Assembly: GCF_000328765.2 (NCBI RefSeq)
Contig: NC_019954.2
Span: 872,501-936,500 of the forward strand
Reading direction: 5' to 3'
Origin: Tepidanaerobacter acetatoxydans Re1
Lineage (GTDB): Bacteria > Bacillota > Thermosediminibacteria > Thermosediminibacterales > Tepidanaerobacteraceae
DNA length: 64,000 nucleotides
Shown here: positions 43,959 to 53,290 of the stretch, in pieces
Layout of the letters: each line of letters begins with the position of its first letter
Position numbering within the stretch: position 1 is the stretch's first letter
The notes under the pieces: generated by a model
Database searches by the model: none
What the model saw: only the letters and a program-made list of their open reading frames with translations
What the model was told of the DNA's origin: nothing
Made by a program: the position numbers and the translations under genes

Positions 43959-46861
43959 ACAATCTGGATATATTGTCAAAGAACCGCAACAACTTACTAC
44001 TGGCAGAAGCTATAGGATGGCTGCATGATTATTTTAAATGCTCAGACGAGCACTTACTATTTGAGACAAATAATGAAGCAAAAGTAAAGAGTAAAACCGA
44101 TTTAGTAAACCTTATAATTAGCAATGAAAATTTATTAAAAAATACAACACTATCTTTTCAAATAGATGGCAAGACCATTAGTTCTAAAATTAATTTAATG
44201 CTGCATAATTTCTTCAGCAGCGCAGGAATTAATAAGATTTTTGGTAAACCGGTAAAAAAAGACAATAATGATTTTATCGAATACTTATCCCGCTGCCATT
44301 ATACGGCTCATTTTGATAAGCAAGAGCCACTTAAAGATCCGCGCCGAATCCAAACCTATTCCGGGATAAGAATCAGCTCTCCCTTTGGCTTTGAAAGAAA
44401 TGTTCCAACTAATTTGACTAAAAAATTAAAGTCTCTACCCTGGAACTATTTAATAAATTATTGCCCAAAGAAACGGGAAATATTGCGACGAGAAATAGAG
44501 GAGTTATTTTCTTGTGCTATAGCAGATACCCGCCGCCCTATCAATGAGGTGGACTTGTGGAGCTGGGGCTTATTGGTAGGCTCCTTGTATAAATCTGCTC
44601 TAGCAGGCGATTTGCTCAAAGGTGAGATTTTGCCAAAAGAAAAGCTTAAATGGCGGTTGTTAAGTGTAAGAGTAAAAGGCTTAGAATACATGTTAGGCGT
44701 AACTCGCATACCGGATTTACTAGCTCGTAAGCGGCTTTTAGAGGATGGATTTGATAGGGTAAAAAAACTATTAGAAGTAGAATATCCGTTAGGAAGTGAA
44801 ATCTATAGGGATGAGAACGGAAGCATCTATGTAGTTCCTGACTTGGATAATTTATTAGAGATATGTGATGCACAAGGCTATAGTCTGCGAGAATTAATCA
44901 CAACCGAATTCAAACGAGGAACTTTAAAAAATGATTCTAAGCTTCAAATCGGAGGCGAAATCAAGCCTGATATTCAACTAGAAGATGAAGGCTGGTGGGG
45001 TCAAGATCCTGAATTTAGGGAAAAAACTCAGTGGGAAAAGAGTAAAAAATATGGTCAACCTTTAGATGATAAACTACCAAAAATTTGCCCTATTATTTCC
45101 TCTACACCGATGTCAAAGCCTGATTTAGATGTTATTGAAGATAACCAGCAGTGGAAGGCAGATGTTTGCACTGTTTGCGGATTGAGACAGCAAGGACCTT
45201 CCAAAAAGTCTGCTGAACGATCAATGTGTAATATTTGTGAAAAACGGCGAAGCAATCGTTCTAAGGAATGGGTCACAGAACAGCCAGAAAAAACTATTTG
45301 GACAGAAGAAGTAGCCGATGCAAATGGGCGTTTAGCGCTGCTGATGGGTCAGTTTGACCTGACGCATTGGCTCGATGGAACATTCCTAGAGACTATTTTT
45401 GTAATTTCTCCCAAGGAATCTAATGACGTTGTTACTAAGACAGCGTCACCAAGCCGATTGCGGCGCATGTGGGAAACAACGCGCCTTTTTTGGCAAGAAG
45501 TACAAAAAGACATACCGGCAGAAGCGATCGGAAATGAATTTTCGCGGTTAAAAATTTGCATTGACGGTAAACCGGATTTAGGAGATTTTCATGTTTATTC
45601 TTTAGCGCTAGGTCCGACAGAACTGGATATAGTCTGGGTACCTTCACAAGATAAAACTACAGGCTATTTTATTACTGCTGCAAATCTTAGTTACATAGCG
45701 CACCAATTAGGGGCAAAAGAGCTAGAGTATAGTAAACCGTCTGATGCTGCTTGGTATGTAAAAAATTATCTTGAGAAGTTATTTATTCAAGAAAAACAAA
45801 GCCCAATATTGTCCAGTGCCGAAGAGGACTTAAGCCAAGGTAAGCAAAATCTTCTTGAAGGTAATTACATTACCGAAATTATATATCAAGAAGACAAATA
45901 CACTCCTGTGATACCTATTTTAGCAGAGCCCTCAACCTTTATGATGCTTGTGCCTGCTGATAAATCTTTACAAATGACGCATCTTATCAAAAATAAATAT
46001 GAAAGAGAAATGGCTAAGGTACGGGATCGTCTACCTATAAAATTAGGGATTATATATGCTGAACGACGTATGCCAATTCGTTCAATATTAGATGCTGGGC
46101 GGGCTATGCTATCTAGGGTATTTACACTGGAAACTTGGCAAGTTAAAGAAAACGACCTCAAAAGCACAAGTGAAGAAATTAAATTTTCTATAAAAAATAA
46201 GCAACTGCTAAAGCAGAAAGACTCAACTTTTGTATGGGGTATTCCCACGAAAATGGGAGATAAAATTACCGATGACTACTGGTATCCTTATTTCTCTGTA
46301 GAGTTAAAAGAAGGTGAAAAGAGAAACTCCACACTTTCCAACCAAGAAATAAAAGCGAAAATGCCACTTGGACAAGCAGAGAAAGAAGATTGCCAGATTG
46401 TCTATGCAGCCGACTTGAATCCAGGTGAAAGGATTAATCTTTTGCCATCAATTTTTGATTTTGAATTTCTAGATACTAATGCTAGGCGCTTCGAACTTTA
46501 CTATGATCAAGAAGGACGACGACCTTGCGCTACTAAACCCTATTATCTGGAAGATATAGACCGCTTTTTTGTTATGTGGCATGGATATTTAAAGCATTTA
46601 TCAAAAACCCAATGTAAACAACTCGTGACTACGATTGAAACTGTTAGAGAACAGTGGTTTGGTCAAGACGATAAAAGAATATCATTAAATGATGAGGTAT
46701 TCTTTCAATTTGTTGCAGATACCTTAGCAGGTGCTTTCTGGCCTGAAGAGATAAAGTGGAATGATATTCCTGAATATTGGCAGAGAGAGCTTATTAGGGC
46801 TGGAGTATGTGGCGAATTAACCGACTTGGTAGAATTGCATTTGGAGATATTGAAAGAGTAA
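43955..46861 (+). CDS. csx11: Csx11, the Cas10-like large subunit of a type III-C system
   Basis: About 968 residues, the size of Csx11 (MTH326-like) proteins that define subtype III-C. H24-D25 in IGWLHDYFKC is the HD-nuclease motif. A zinc ribbon has C405, C408 and C425, C428. The first palm is recognisable as GRLALLMGQFDLTHWLDG. The second palm aligns through MMLVPADKSLQMTHLI and RLPIKLGIIYAERRMPI, but the catalytic GGDD site reads EPST (658-661), so oligoadenylate synthesis should be absent. GTG 43955 overlaps the RAMP gene upstream. The most likely output is target-activated DNA cleavage by HD plus RNA cleavage by Cmr4. Confidence 0.88.
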   Translation: MNNLDILSKNRNNLLLAEAIGWLHDYFKCSDEHLLFETNNEAKVKSKTDLVNLIISNENLLKNTTLSFQIDGKTISSKINLMLHNFFSSAGINKIFGKPVKKDNNDFIEYLSRCHYTAHFDKQEPLKDPRRIQTYSGIRISSPFGFERNVPTNLTKKLKSLPWNYLINYCPKKREILRREIEELFSCAIADTRRPINEVDLWSWGLLVGSLYKSALAGDLLKGEILPKEKLKWRLLSVRVKGLEYMLGVTRIPDLLARKRLLEDGFDRVKKLLEVEYPLGSEIYRDENGSIYVVPDLDNLLEICDAQGYSLRELITTEFKRGTLKNDSKLQIGGEIKPDIQLEDEGWWGQDPEFREKTQWEKSKKYGQPLDDKLPKICPIISSTPMSKPDLDVIEDNQQWKADVCTVCGLRQQGPSKKSAERSMCNICEKRRSNRSKEWVTEQPEKTIWTEEVADANGRLALLMGQFDLTHWLDGTFLETIFVISPKESNDVVTKTASPSRLRRMWETTRLFWQEVQKDIPAEAIGNEFSRLKICIDGKPDLGDFHVYSLALGPTELDIVWVPSQDKTTGYFITAANLSYIAHQLGAKELEYSKPSDAAWYVKNYLEKLFIQEKQSPILSSAEEDLSQGKQNLLEGNYITEIIYQEDKYTPVIPILAEPSTFMMLVPADKSLQMTHLIKNKYEREMAKVRDRLPIKLGIIYAERRMPIRSILDAGRAMLSRVFTLETWQVKENDLKSTSEEIKFSIKNKQLLKQKDSTFVWGIPTKMGDKITDDYWYPYFSVELKEGEKRNSTLSNQEIKAKMPLGQAEKEDCQIVYAADLNPGERINLLPSIFDFEFLDTNARRFELYYDQEGRRPCATKPYYLEDIDRFFVMWHGYLKHLSKTQCKQLVTTIETVREQWFGQDDKRISLNDEVFFQFVADTLAGAFWPEEIKWNDIPEYWQRELIRAGVCGELTDLVELHLEILKE

Positions 46862-46878
46862 AAGGAGGAAAAATTATC

Positions 46879-47889
46879 ATGGCTACTTATAAGCGACAGC
46901 GCTATCTTTTTATGGTAACTGACCCTGTACATATAGGAACAGGTGGTTATCGACTGGGAAGGGTAGACAACAGCATTGTGCGTGAGCCGGGAACCCGCGT
47001 TCCTAAAATTCCCGGTACTAGTTTGCACGGAGCTGCAAGGGCTTACGCATCTCAGCTGTATGAAAATCCAGAAGCTGCCGGACAAAATCACAAGGATGTA
47101 AAAGATCCTGATCAAAATCCGATATGCTATACCTTTGGTTATATCAAATCTGATGACGAGGGCAATCAAACTAAAGCATACTCCGGAGTAGTCAATATTT
47201 TTGATGCTCATATATTAGCTTTTCCGGTATGTTCCATGGCAGGTCCGGTATGGGTAAGTTCTTATAAGCGTTTGAGTAAGGCGGGTTTTACTGTTAAAAA
47301 TAGCTCTTTTAGTAATGGCAAGGAAGAAGACAGAGCTTTCTTAGATAATTGGGAGCTTGATGAGATTTTTGTAAGCTGGCAACGCAGTGAACCTCTCAAT
47401 TTGGGTTGGCTTATGTTAAATGTTAGCGGCAGGGTAACTGTTATACCGCCAAAGAACTGGAATAAAGCAGCATGGAATGAGGCAGGTAATCACTTAGTTT
47501 TGGTGGAGGAAACTCTTTTTAGTCAAATAGTTAACAGCAATCTAGAAGTGCGCACGTCGGTGGCTATTGACCCTTGGCGCGGAGCCGCTGAAGAGAAAGC
47601 CTTATTTACCTATGAAGCAATTCCTCGTGCTACTTTCCTTACGGCTGATGTAGTGCTAGATGATTATCGTGAAGCTTGGCCCCTTACAAAACAAGATTGC
47701 ACAAAAACACTTAAAGGTAATGTATTACCCGGGAAGCCTTGGTTAGGACCCTTGTCAGTAGTGGAAGCTGGGTTGCATATGATTGAGTGGCTAGGGGTAG
47801 GTGGTATGGGCACTAGAGGTTTCGGTCGTATGGCAATGATAGGCGATCCAATAGAAGAGAGATACGGAAAGGGGTATAGCGGTGAATAA
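46879..47889 (+). CDS. cmr4: Type III Cas7 backbone subunit Cmr4
   Basis: About 336 residues. It begins with TDPVHIGTGGYRLGRVDNSI, then REPGTRVPKIPGTSLHGAAR, the Cmr4 signature. D30 in GRVDNSI lies where Cmr4 proteins have the Asp that cuts target RNA every six bases, so that activity is probably kept. A later ALFTYEAIPRATFL and the C-terminal GTRGFGRM loop are also typical. ATG 46879 follows AAAGGAGGAAAAATT. It overlaps cmr5 by 8 bases. Confidence 0.93.
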   Translation: MATYKRQRYLFMVTDPVHIGTGGYRLGRVDNSIVREPGTRVPKIPGTSLHGAARAYASQLYENPEAAGQNHKDVKDPDQNPICYTFGYIKSDDEGNQTKAYSGVVNIFDAHILAFPVCSMAGPVWVSSYKRLSKAGFTVKNSSFSNGKEEDRAFLDNWELDEIFVSWQRSEPLNLGWLMLNVSGRVTVIPPKNWNKAAWNEAGNHLVLVEETLFSQIVNSNLEVRTSVAIDPWRGAAEEKALFTYEAIPRATFLTADVVLDDYREAWPLTKQDCTKTLKGNVLPGKPWLGPLSVVEAGLHMIEWLGVGGMGTRGFGRMAMIGDPIEERYGKGYSGE

Positions 47890-48283
47890 CTCAGCACAAA
47901 TTCTTAACCTAGACAGATTAGCTGCCAGAAAAGGACAAGCTGTTGTGCAAAGACTGGTAGACAACAAAAAGATAAATCCGAATAGTGTAGACAATACTGT
48001 AACTAAAGCATTAGGGGTGCTGCAGGAAGACGGCGTTTATGCCTGTTTTCTCTACTTATTAGCTAAAGAGAAGGAAAATGGCAATATAGTTGTAGAAGAA
48101 ATGCTAGATTTACTGAAAAATCTCGGCTTTGAGTGGAACGGACGTGATGTAAAAAAATTAGATGATGTATTAAACTTTATAAATGACGAGGTAACAGCAA
48201 AACTTGAACCATTGCTTTTAGCAAAAGATACCCTGGAAAAGATGTTAATTTACGCCCGCTACGGAGCTAAAGCCAGAGCTTAA
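47882..48283 (+). CDS. cmr5: Small subunit Cmr5 (Cas11 group)
   Basis: About 133 residues, all helical, typical of Cmr5, which lines the inner filament of the effector. GTG 47882 overlaps cmr4. No catalytic function is expected. It lies between cmr4 and the last RAMP gene. Confidence 0.88.
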   Translation: MNNSAQILNLDRLAARKGQAVVQRLVDNKKINPNSVDNTVTKALGVLQEDGVYACFLYLLAKEKENGNIVVEEMLDLLKNLGFEWNGRDVKKLDDVLNFINDEVTAKLEPLLLAKDTLEKMLIYARYGAKARA

Positions 48284-48295
48284 GGAGTGAAGGTA

Positions 48296-49186
48296 ATGTC
48301 TTGGCAAATCTATAAAATTATCTTTCAAGTCTGCTCACCTGTGCATGTTGGATGGGGCAAAATCGGTAATCTGCAGCTCGCGCGCCCTTATTTAATTGGG
48401 CGGGTATTGTGGGGAGCCCTTACTATGCGTCTTACTCGATATATGGTAAAAAATGGAGTTGCTGCCCAAGACTCCTACCAGTATCAAGAGGTTGGCAAGG
48501 AAGTTCACCGCAATCTGGCTTTCACTTATTTTTATCCGGCACTTCGCAAAGATAACAGTTATCAGATATTTTGGTCTTGGGAAAATGAGGCTGCTTTTAG
48601 ATATCGGTTTTTGTCAAGTTACGCAGGCACTGCCCTTTCCTATCCTCAGCAGTCGGCATCTAGAGGTATGCTGTGGGAAACAGAGTTTCTTTCACCTAAC
48701 ACTATAGATACAGGAGAACCAGTATTTTTATTAGGCTACATCTTTGCAAAAGAAGGTTGTGATCTTGCCTGGCAAAAGGCTATGGAACATTTGCAGCTAG
48801 GCGGTGAGCGAGGATATGGGTGGGGAGATGTGAAGCTTATTTCAATATCTGAAAACGATGGCAATACATTATTTGGACAAGATATAAGATTTAAGGAGAA
48901 AGAAGAAAGACCTGTAGTATCTTTGCCCGATCATGCAAGGTTGCTTGCGCATACCATCGCTGATGGCTTAGATGCTAACGGTAAAATAGAGCCTTTAGTC
49001 GGTCGAAAATGGTGCTCAAATCAGCAAAATAACAGTTATGCCGGGCAATATATTGACTTTAATAATTTTTGTTTTGTTCCTGGAAGCATAATAAATAAAC
49101 CTACTGATTTTTACATCGGAAATTTTGGGATTTGGGAAAAATATAACAAATTAAATAGGACATACACTGTAGTAAATCGGCTATAA
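48296..49186 (+). CDS. cmr3: RAMP protein, Cmr3-like (Cas5 group)
   Basis: About 296 residues. QVCSPVHVGWGKIGNLQLAR and YLIGRVLWGALTMRLTRY give the Cas5-group entry, and LQLGGERGYGWGDVKL is the glycine-rich loop. In type III systems this subunit binds the crRNA 5' handle next to Cas10. ATG 48296 follows TAAGGAGTGAAGGTA. It is the last gene of the effector; no cas6, cas1, cas2 or array follows. The Cmr3 name is by group and not proven. Confidence 0.78.
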   Translation: MSWQIYKIIFQVCSPVHVGWGKIGNLQLARPYLIGRVLWGALTMRLTRYMVKNGVAAQDSYQYQEVGKEVHRNLAFTYFYPALRKDNSYQIFWSWENEAAFRYRFLSSYAGTALSYPQQSASRGMLWETEFLSPNTIDTGEPVFLLGYIFAKEGCDLAWQKAMEHLQLGGERGYGWGDVKLISISENDGNTLFGQDIRFKEKEERPVVSLPDHARLLAHTIADGLDANGKIEPLVGRKWCSNQQNNSYAGQYIDFNNFCFVPGSIINKPTDFYIGNFGIWEKYNKLNRTYTVVNRL

Positions 49187-49323
49187 CTACATGAAAAATC
49201 ATCATAATTTTACATAACCGTCTTACATCTTTAAATATGCATAAAACAATTTCTAAATATTCTTGGCTACATGCTAGAGACTGGCTAATAAAGCAATGCT
49301 TATGCAGCGGTTTAATACCCTGA

Positions 49324-49689
49324 AGAATAAAGGAGAAATTTGCGATAAAGAAAAAAATAAAGCGGTATCAGCACTATGTTCTGCTGCATACAATTTCCCA
49401 CCTATTAATTCGACAGTTGACCCTTCAATGCGGCTATTCTTCAGCTGCTCTTAAAGAACGCATATACAGCAGCTTTGATGACGAGCAGGAGAATATGGAA
49501 ATGGCAGGCATTTTGATATACACAGCTTCGCCTGACTCCGCAGGAAGCCTTTTCCTTAAATTACGCCGCATGTCACAGCTGCGCCCTTCTTCCAGAAACA
49601 AGCTGTGAAATTGCAAATTCATTTTTGGATAGGGCAGCTGTCATAGGAACCATTGAAGACAGAAACCTTGGGTTTTTGGGAGGGTTATA
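49324..49689 (+). pseudogene. C-terminal remnant of DrmB (DUF1998)
   Basis: One frame reads RYQHYVLLHTISHLLIRQLT, then CGYSSAALKERIYS and GILIYTASPDSAGSL. After a deletion, a second frame reads AACHSCALLPETSCEIANSF then LDRAAVIGT, ending at 49689. Both are diagnostic of the DUF1998 domain of DrmB, a core DISARM protein. The usual 50-60 residues between these blocks and all of the N-terminus are gone. No drmA, drmC or drmMI lies nearby. It shows that an additional defence system once stood here. Confidence 0.75.
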
Positions 49690-49771
49690 ACAAGGCGGTA
49701 GAAGTGTTACATCTGCCACATTATGTAGAAGATGAAAATACTCATTACTTGCGTGAAGATTTAATATAAAA

Positions 49772-49960
49772 ATGCTGTTAATTGAACCGGGAGATATTGA
49801 TTCCTTAGCGTATGGAATAATCGAATTAATCTCCAACGGAAAATTAAGAAAATTATTATCGGAACGAGGCAGGCAGACAGCACTGGATTTTGATGCAAAA
49901 ATTATAGCGAAGAAATGGGAAGAATACTTATATAATATTGTTGAAGCAAAGCAGATATAA
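49772..49960 (+). pseudogene. C-terminal fragment of a GT4-type glycosyltransferase
   Basis: About 62 residues with LIEPGDIDSLAYGIIELISN and LRKLLSERGRQTALDFD, the nucleotide-sugar-binding end of family GT4 enzymes. The N-terminal three quarters are absent. It may belong to a lost flagellin glycosylation cluster, which usually lies near flagellin. Confidence 0.65.
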
Positions 49961-49962
49961 CA

Positions 49963-50370
49963 ATGCTTTTAGATTACCTTTTAAAAAATCCTAATGATAA
50001 GTTCCAGCATGTCAATCTGGGGGTGGAATATTTCAATGCAGGTGAGTATAACGGAATGGCAAATACCACAGCAGGCACAGGAAGTTATAAAGCAAGATAT
50101 ATGATCGCTTTTTGTTATGAAAAATTGGGCCAACTGCATGATGCTGTACAAGAATACACCAAGTTACTTATAGCAAAACCCGGATATGGACAGGTCTTCA
50201 GGAAACTTTTTGAGATATTTGTTAAAAATGAAAAGCCTGGAACTGTAAGAGAATTTTTTGACAAGTATGTAGAAAAAACAAATCCGGCAAATCAAGAAAT
50301 ATGTCGGTTTATTACACATACTTATATTATTGTCCTACAACAACAAACAAAAAAACCAAGTTTTTTATAA
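49963..50370 (+). pseudogene. TPR fragment of a glycosyltransferase/TPR protein
   Basis: About 135 residues with TPR-like NDKFQHVNLGVEYFNAGEYN and KARYMIAFCYEKLGQLHDAV. This is the C-terminal part of GT2-TPR proteins common beside clostridial flagellin genes. It lacks a glycosyltransferase domain and starts at an ATG two bases after the previous fragment. Probably not functional. Confidence 0.5.
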
Positions 50371-50417
50371 GCACAAGCACCCTAAGCCAGGTATACCAAC
50401 GATTATAGAAGAGTATT

Positions 50418-51149
50418 TTATGCGGGAGTTTTTTCGGAGTGCATCTTATTTAAACTCGTTTCAGGGGACCAAACATTAAAACCTGACTGGTATCTATTGT
50501 TTCTCCTTTTTCTTTGAGTAACATTTTCTATCTCTTTAATAATTTCACCTGCAGGGACTACATCTGCCAAGGAACCCAGCGCATGTTCAACCAGAGAGGG
50601 ATAAATCTCCTCTAAATCTTTCCGGTTATTAAACATTATATCGGTTGCATACTCACACTGGTCTACACACCAATAATACCCCATACTAAAGGTATCCTGT
50701 ATAGTAGATAAATATGGATTTAGCTTTGAAACAATTGCATCCAGCCTGCCGGTAAGCTTAACTGATTCTATTTTATTGGCTATTTCCTGTGCTTTTTCTA
50801 TGTCTGAAATATATGTAAAACTGTTATCATATCGCCTGTATTCAATACCCTCTTTATCTAATTTTTTTGTCAGATACTCTCTGCCGTTTATATATACCTG
50901 AACCATAAATGGAAACCATGATTGTAGTTTAATATGCATGAAACCAAACTCTAGATCGAGAAAGTAGAAGTAGAAATATAAACATTTGCGGTTTACATTT
51001 CTTAGTTCCAATTTCTGAGTCTCTTTATTCGGTATTGCTTGAAGGGAAGAACACAACTCGACTGTTGCAATTGTACAAATTAAGCCTGATTCTATAGGAT
51101 TATCTTTAAGAGCTTTTAGCGCAGTAGCTTCCTTAGATATTTTAGATGA
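50418..51149 (-). pseudogene. Fragment of a conserved family of unknown function
   Basis: The last 240 residues of a long minus-strand frame contain ESGLICTIATVELCSSLQ, KCLYFYFYFLDLEFGFMHIK and SMGYYWCVDQCEYATDIMFN. I recognise this as the central part of a widespread uncharacterised protein family of about 450 residues, but no function is known. Both ends are lost: its frame is fused by chance to antisense sequence of a DUF4416 fragment and to YchF. Confidence 0.5.
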
Positions 51150-51212
51150 ATTTAAGTATATGTATGGCCGATTTACTAAAGATTGCTTTGCAGTCGGGGA
51201 GAGGGATGTGTT

Positions 51213-51416
51213 ATGGGAAAAGTAAGAACACCGGAACCGGCAACGCCCATTGTCAGTGTTTTCACCCCGGATGAAGGATTGTTTGAACCTGTGAGGCAGA
51301 CTCTGTCCGAACGGCTGGGATCGTGTATTTACGAAAGCTTGGTGCTGCCATTTAATCATACCGACTACTACACTGCCGAAATGGGTCATGACATAAAGCG
51401 ACGTATTTTTGCCTTC
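51213..51416 (+). pseudogene. N-terminal fragment of a DUF4416 protein
   Basis: 68 codons starting MGKVRTPEPATPIVSVFTPD and running to NHTDYYTAEMGHDIKRRIFA, the start of DUF4416 proteins, preceded by a good start context. It breaks off exactly where antisense YchF sequence begins (overlap of 9 bases), so a recombination joint lies near 51410. Confidence 0.7.
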
Positions 51417-52151
51417 AGAGCGCAGCAGCCCTTTTCCCCGCAAGGCCTGTTGACTGCCATGAGCCATTATAACATTATAATCCGCAACTTCGGCTCGGAT
51501 AAAGCCACGTTCAAAGTCAGTATGAATCTTACCGGCAGCTTGAGGTGCTTTAGTGCCCTTGCTAATAGTCCAGGCACGGACTTCCTTAGACTCTACAGTA
51601 AAGAAGGTTATAAGGCCCAAAAGTTTATAACCGGCTTTTATCAGCCTGTCAAGCCCCGGTTCTTCCAGACCGTATTCTGTAAGCAGTTCCTTCCTTTCTT
51701 CTTCAGCCAGTTCTGCAAGCTCTGCCTCTATTTTAGCGCAGATTGCTATAACCTCAGCACCTTCTTTAGCAGCATACTCTTCAACTTTTTTTACATATTC
51801 ATTCTCCTCGACTGACATTAAATCATCTTCAGAGACATTTGCCACATAAATCACAGGTTTTGATGTTAGCAAAAACATATGTTTTACGATTTCCTGCTCC
51901 TCAGGAGTAAATTCTAACGAATGTGCCGGCAAATTCCGTTCAAGAGCATCTTTTATTCGCTCAAGATTAATTATCTCTATATCCCTTATTGGGTCCACAT
52001 TTCCATCTACATGAACAACATTCGGGTCATCAAAACACCTAACAACATGGATAGTTGCATCAACCTCTCGAATATGTGAAAGAAACTTATTCCCAAGCCC
52101 CTCACCTCGATTGGCTCCCTTAACAAGGCCTGCTATATCAACGAATTCTAT
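51408..52151 (-). pseudogene. ychF: YchF (Obg-like ATPase) lacking both ends
   Basis: The minus-strand frame gives [20 protein letters not shown], the G4-like region and TDFERGFIRAEV, about 85 percent similar by eye to the middle of YchF. The P-loop N-terminus (about 60 residues with GLPNVGKST) and the final 20 residues are missing. In-frame sequence upstream ([10 protein letters not shown]) is unrelated. It cannot bind ATP, so it is a decayed extra copy or a displaced fragment of the genomic gene. Confidence 0.8.
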
Positions 52152-52190
52152 ACAAAAGAGTGTAGATAAAGCTGCATTACAGGGCAACAA

Positions 52191-52495
52191 GAAGGATACA
52201 AAGTAAACTTTATATATAAAAATGTATTTTTATGGTATAATATTCTCAGTAAGTACAGCTTCTTCTTAAAGAATTTATAAAAAGACGCCATTATAAAGGA
52301 TGGTGGCATAATTGCACTTTAGAATTTCCATGCAGTGTCCGTACCACGATAAATAAAAGCATTTTTCTGTCATTCCGAAGGAGCAAAGCGTCTGAGGAAT
52401 CTTAAACAAGATCCTTCAGGCAAAGCCTTCAGGATGACGAAGAAGCAGGGCTTTTATAGCAATGCCACCAAAGAGATTAACAGAGGGCGATTGTG
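52191..52495. other. Gap with a REP-like element, no gene
   Basis: AT-rich, with a TATAAT near 52231 and the palindrome at 52368-52438. AGAGGG near the end is the ribosome site of the next gene. Nothing else was seen. Confidence 0.5.
52368..52438. repeat. MITE-like imperfect palindrome, second copy type
   Basis: Arms TGTCATTCCGAAG and CTTCAGGATGAC. Related to 38722-38804. The two elements lie near the two ends of the island core. Confidence 0.7.
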
Positions 52496-52882
52496 ATGAA
52501 TAAAGATACAATTGTAGAAAAGTTAAAAGCATACACTTCATCTAAAGAAAGAATTGTTTTTGCTTTCCTTTTCGGATCCTTGGCAAGAGATAAAGCAAGA
52601 AACAATAGTGACATTGATTTGGGCATATATCTATCTCCTACCTGTGAAGAGGATTTCTTTAGATTGAAGATGAATTATAAAAGTGAACTGGAGCAGGCCC
52701 TAAAAATGCCTGTTGATATAGTAATCATGAACGATGCCCCACCGCTTTTAAATCATCAGATATTTACCGATGGCATACCTATAAAAAACAAAGATCAGAA
52801 AACCTTAACTAATTTTAGAGTGAGAAATTTTTATTTTTATCAAGACCAAAGGATTATTATGAATCAACAAAAAAAAGAATAA
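52496..52882 (+). CDS. MntA-type nucleotidyltransferase antitoxin, pair 1
   Basis: About 128 residues. The MNT motif GSLARDKARNNSDIDLGI (G-S-x14-D-x-D, near 29-47) and the later VDIVIMND Asp are intact. In type VII systems MntA AMPylates its HepT toxin partner. ATG 52496 follows AGAGGGCGATTGTG. It is followed after 15 bases by a hepT gene with an in-frame TGA. Confidence 0.85.
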   Translation: MNKDTIVEKLKAYTSSKERIVFAFLFGSLARDKARNNSDIDLGIYLSPTCEEDFFRLKMNYKSELEQALKMPVDIVIMNDAPPLLNHQIFTDGIPIKNKDQKTLTNFRVRNFYFYQDQRIIMNQQKKE

Positions 52883-52897
52883 ATGAAGAGTTGTTAA

Positions 52898-53290
52898 ATG
52901 GTAAATAGAGAGATTATTTCTAAAAAAGTAAATTTGATAAGATACCACATTGACAGAATTCTCCTAAAGAGCAATATATCATTAGATGAATTTTTAAGTG
53001 ATGATGATACGAAAGATATCGTTTGACATAATCTTTTCATACTATTGCAAAATACTATAGATACATGCTCACATATTATTTCTGACGAAGGCATGGAAGA
53101 ACCGGCAGTTTTTTCTGATATGGCAGACATTCTTACAAAAGAAAAAGTAATACGGGAAGATTTAAAACAGCCCTTGAAAAATATGATGGGTCTTAGAAAT
53201 ATAATAGCTCATCAATATGGCGATATAGATTTTAAAATAATATATAAAATTGTAAAAGATGATTTAAAGGATATCTATAGATTTTTATAG
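52898..53290 (+). pseudogene. HepT toxin gene interrupted by TGA, pair 1
   Basis: A single 131-codon frame runs from ATG 52898 to 53290 with one TGA at 53024-53026 (codon 43). The downstream half keeps the HEPN RNase motif RNIIAH, and the alignment MVNREIISKKVNLIRYHIDR to LLQNTIDTCSHIISDEG is that of HepT. If the stop is real, the toxin is probably inactivated. A shorter product from TTG/ATG downstream would miss the first helix. Readthrough cannot be excluded. Confidence 0.75.

Noticed and set aside
51183-51815. A 210-residue plus-strand protein
   Set aside because: Only the first 68 codons after ATG 51213 match DUF4416; the rest is antisense to YchF.
50418-52190. One 590-residue gene on the minus strand
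   Set aside because: The frame joins a truncated YchF, antisense sequence of a DUF4416 fragment and part of an unrelated family; no single ancestor fits.
53024-53026. Selenocysteine at the hepT TGA
   Set aside because: HepT proteins have no conserved Cys or Sec at this place and no SECIS-like element was recognised.
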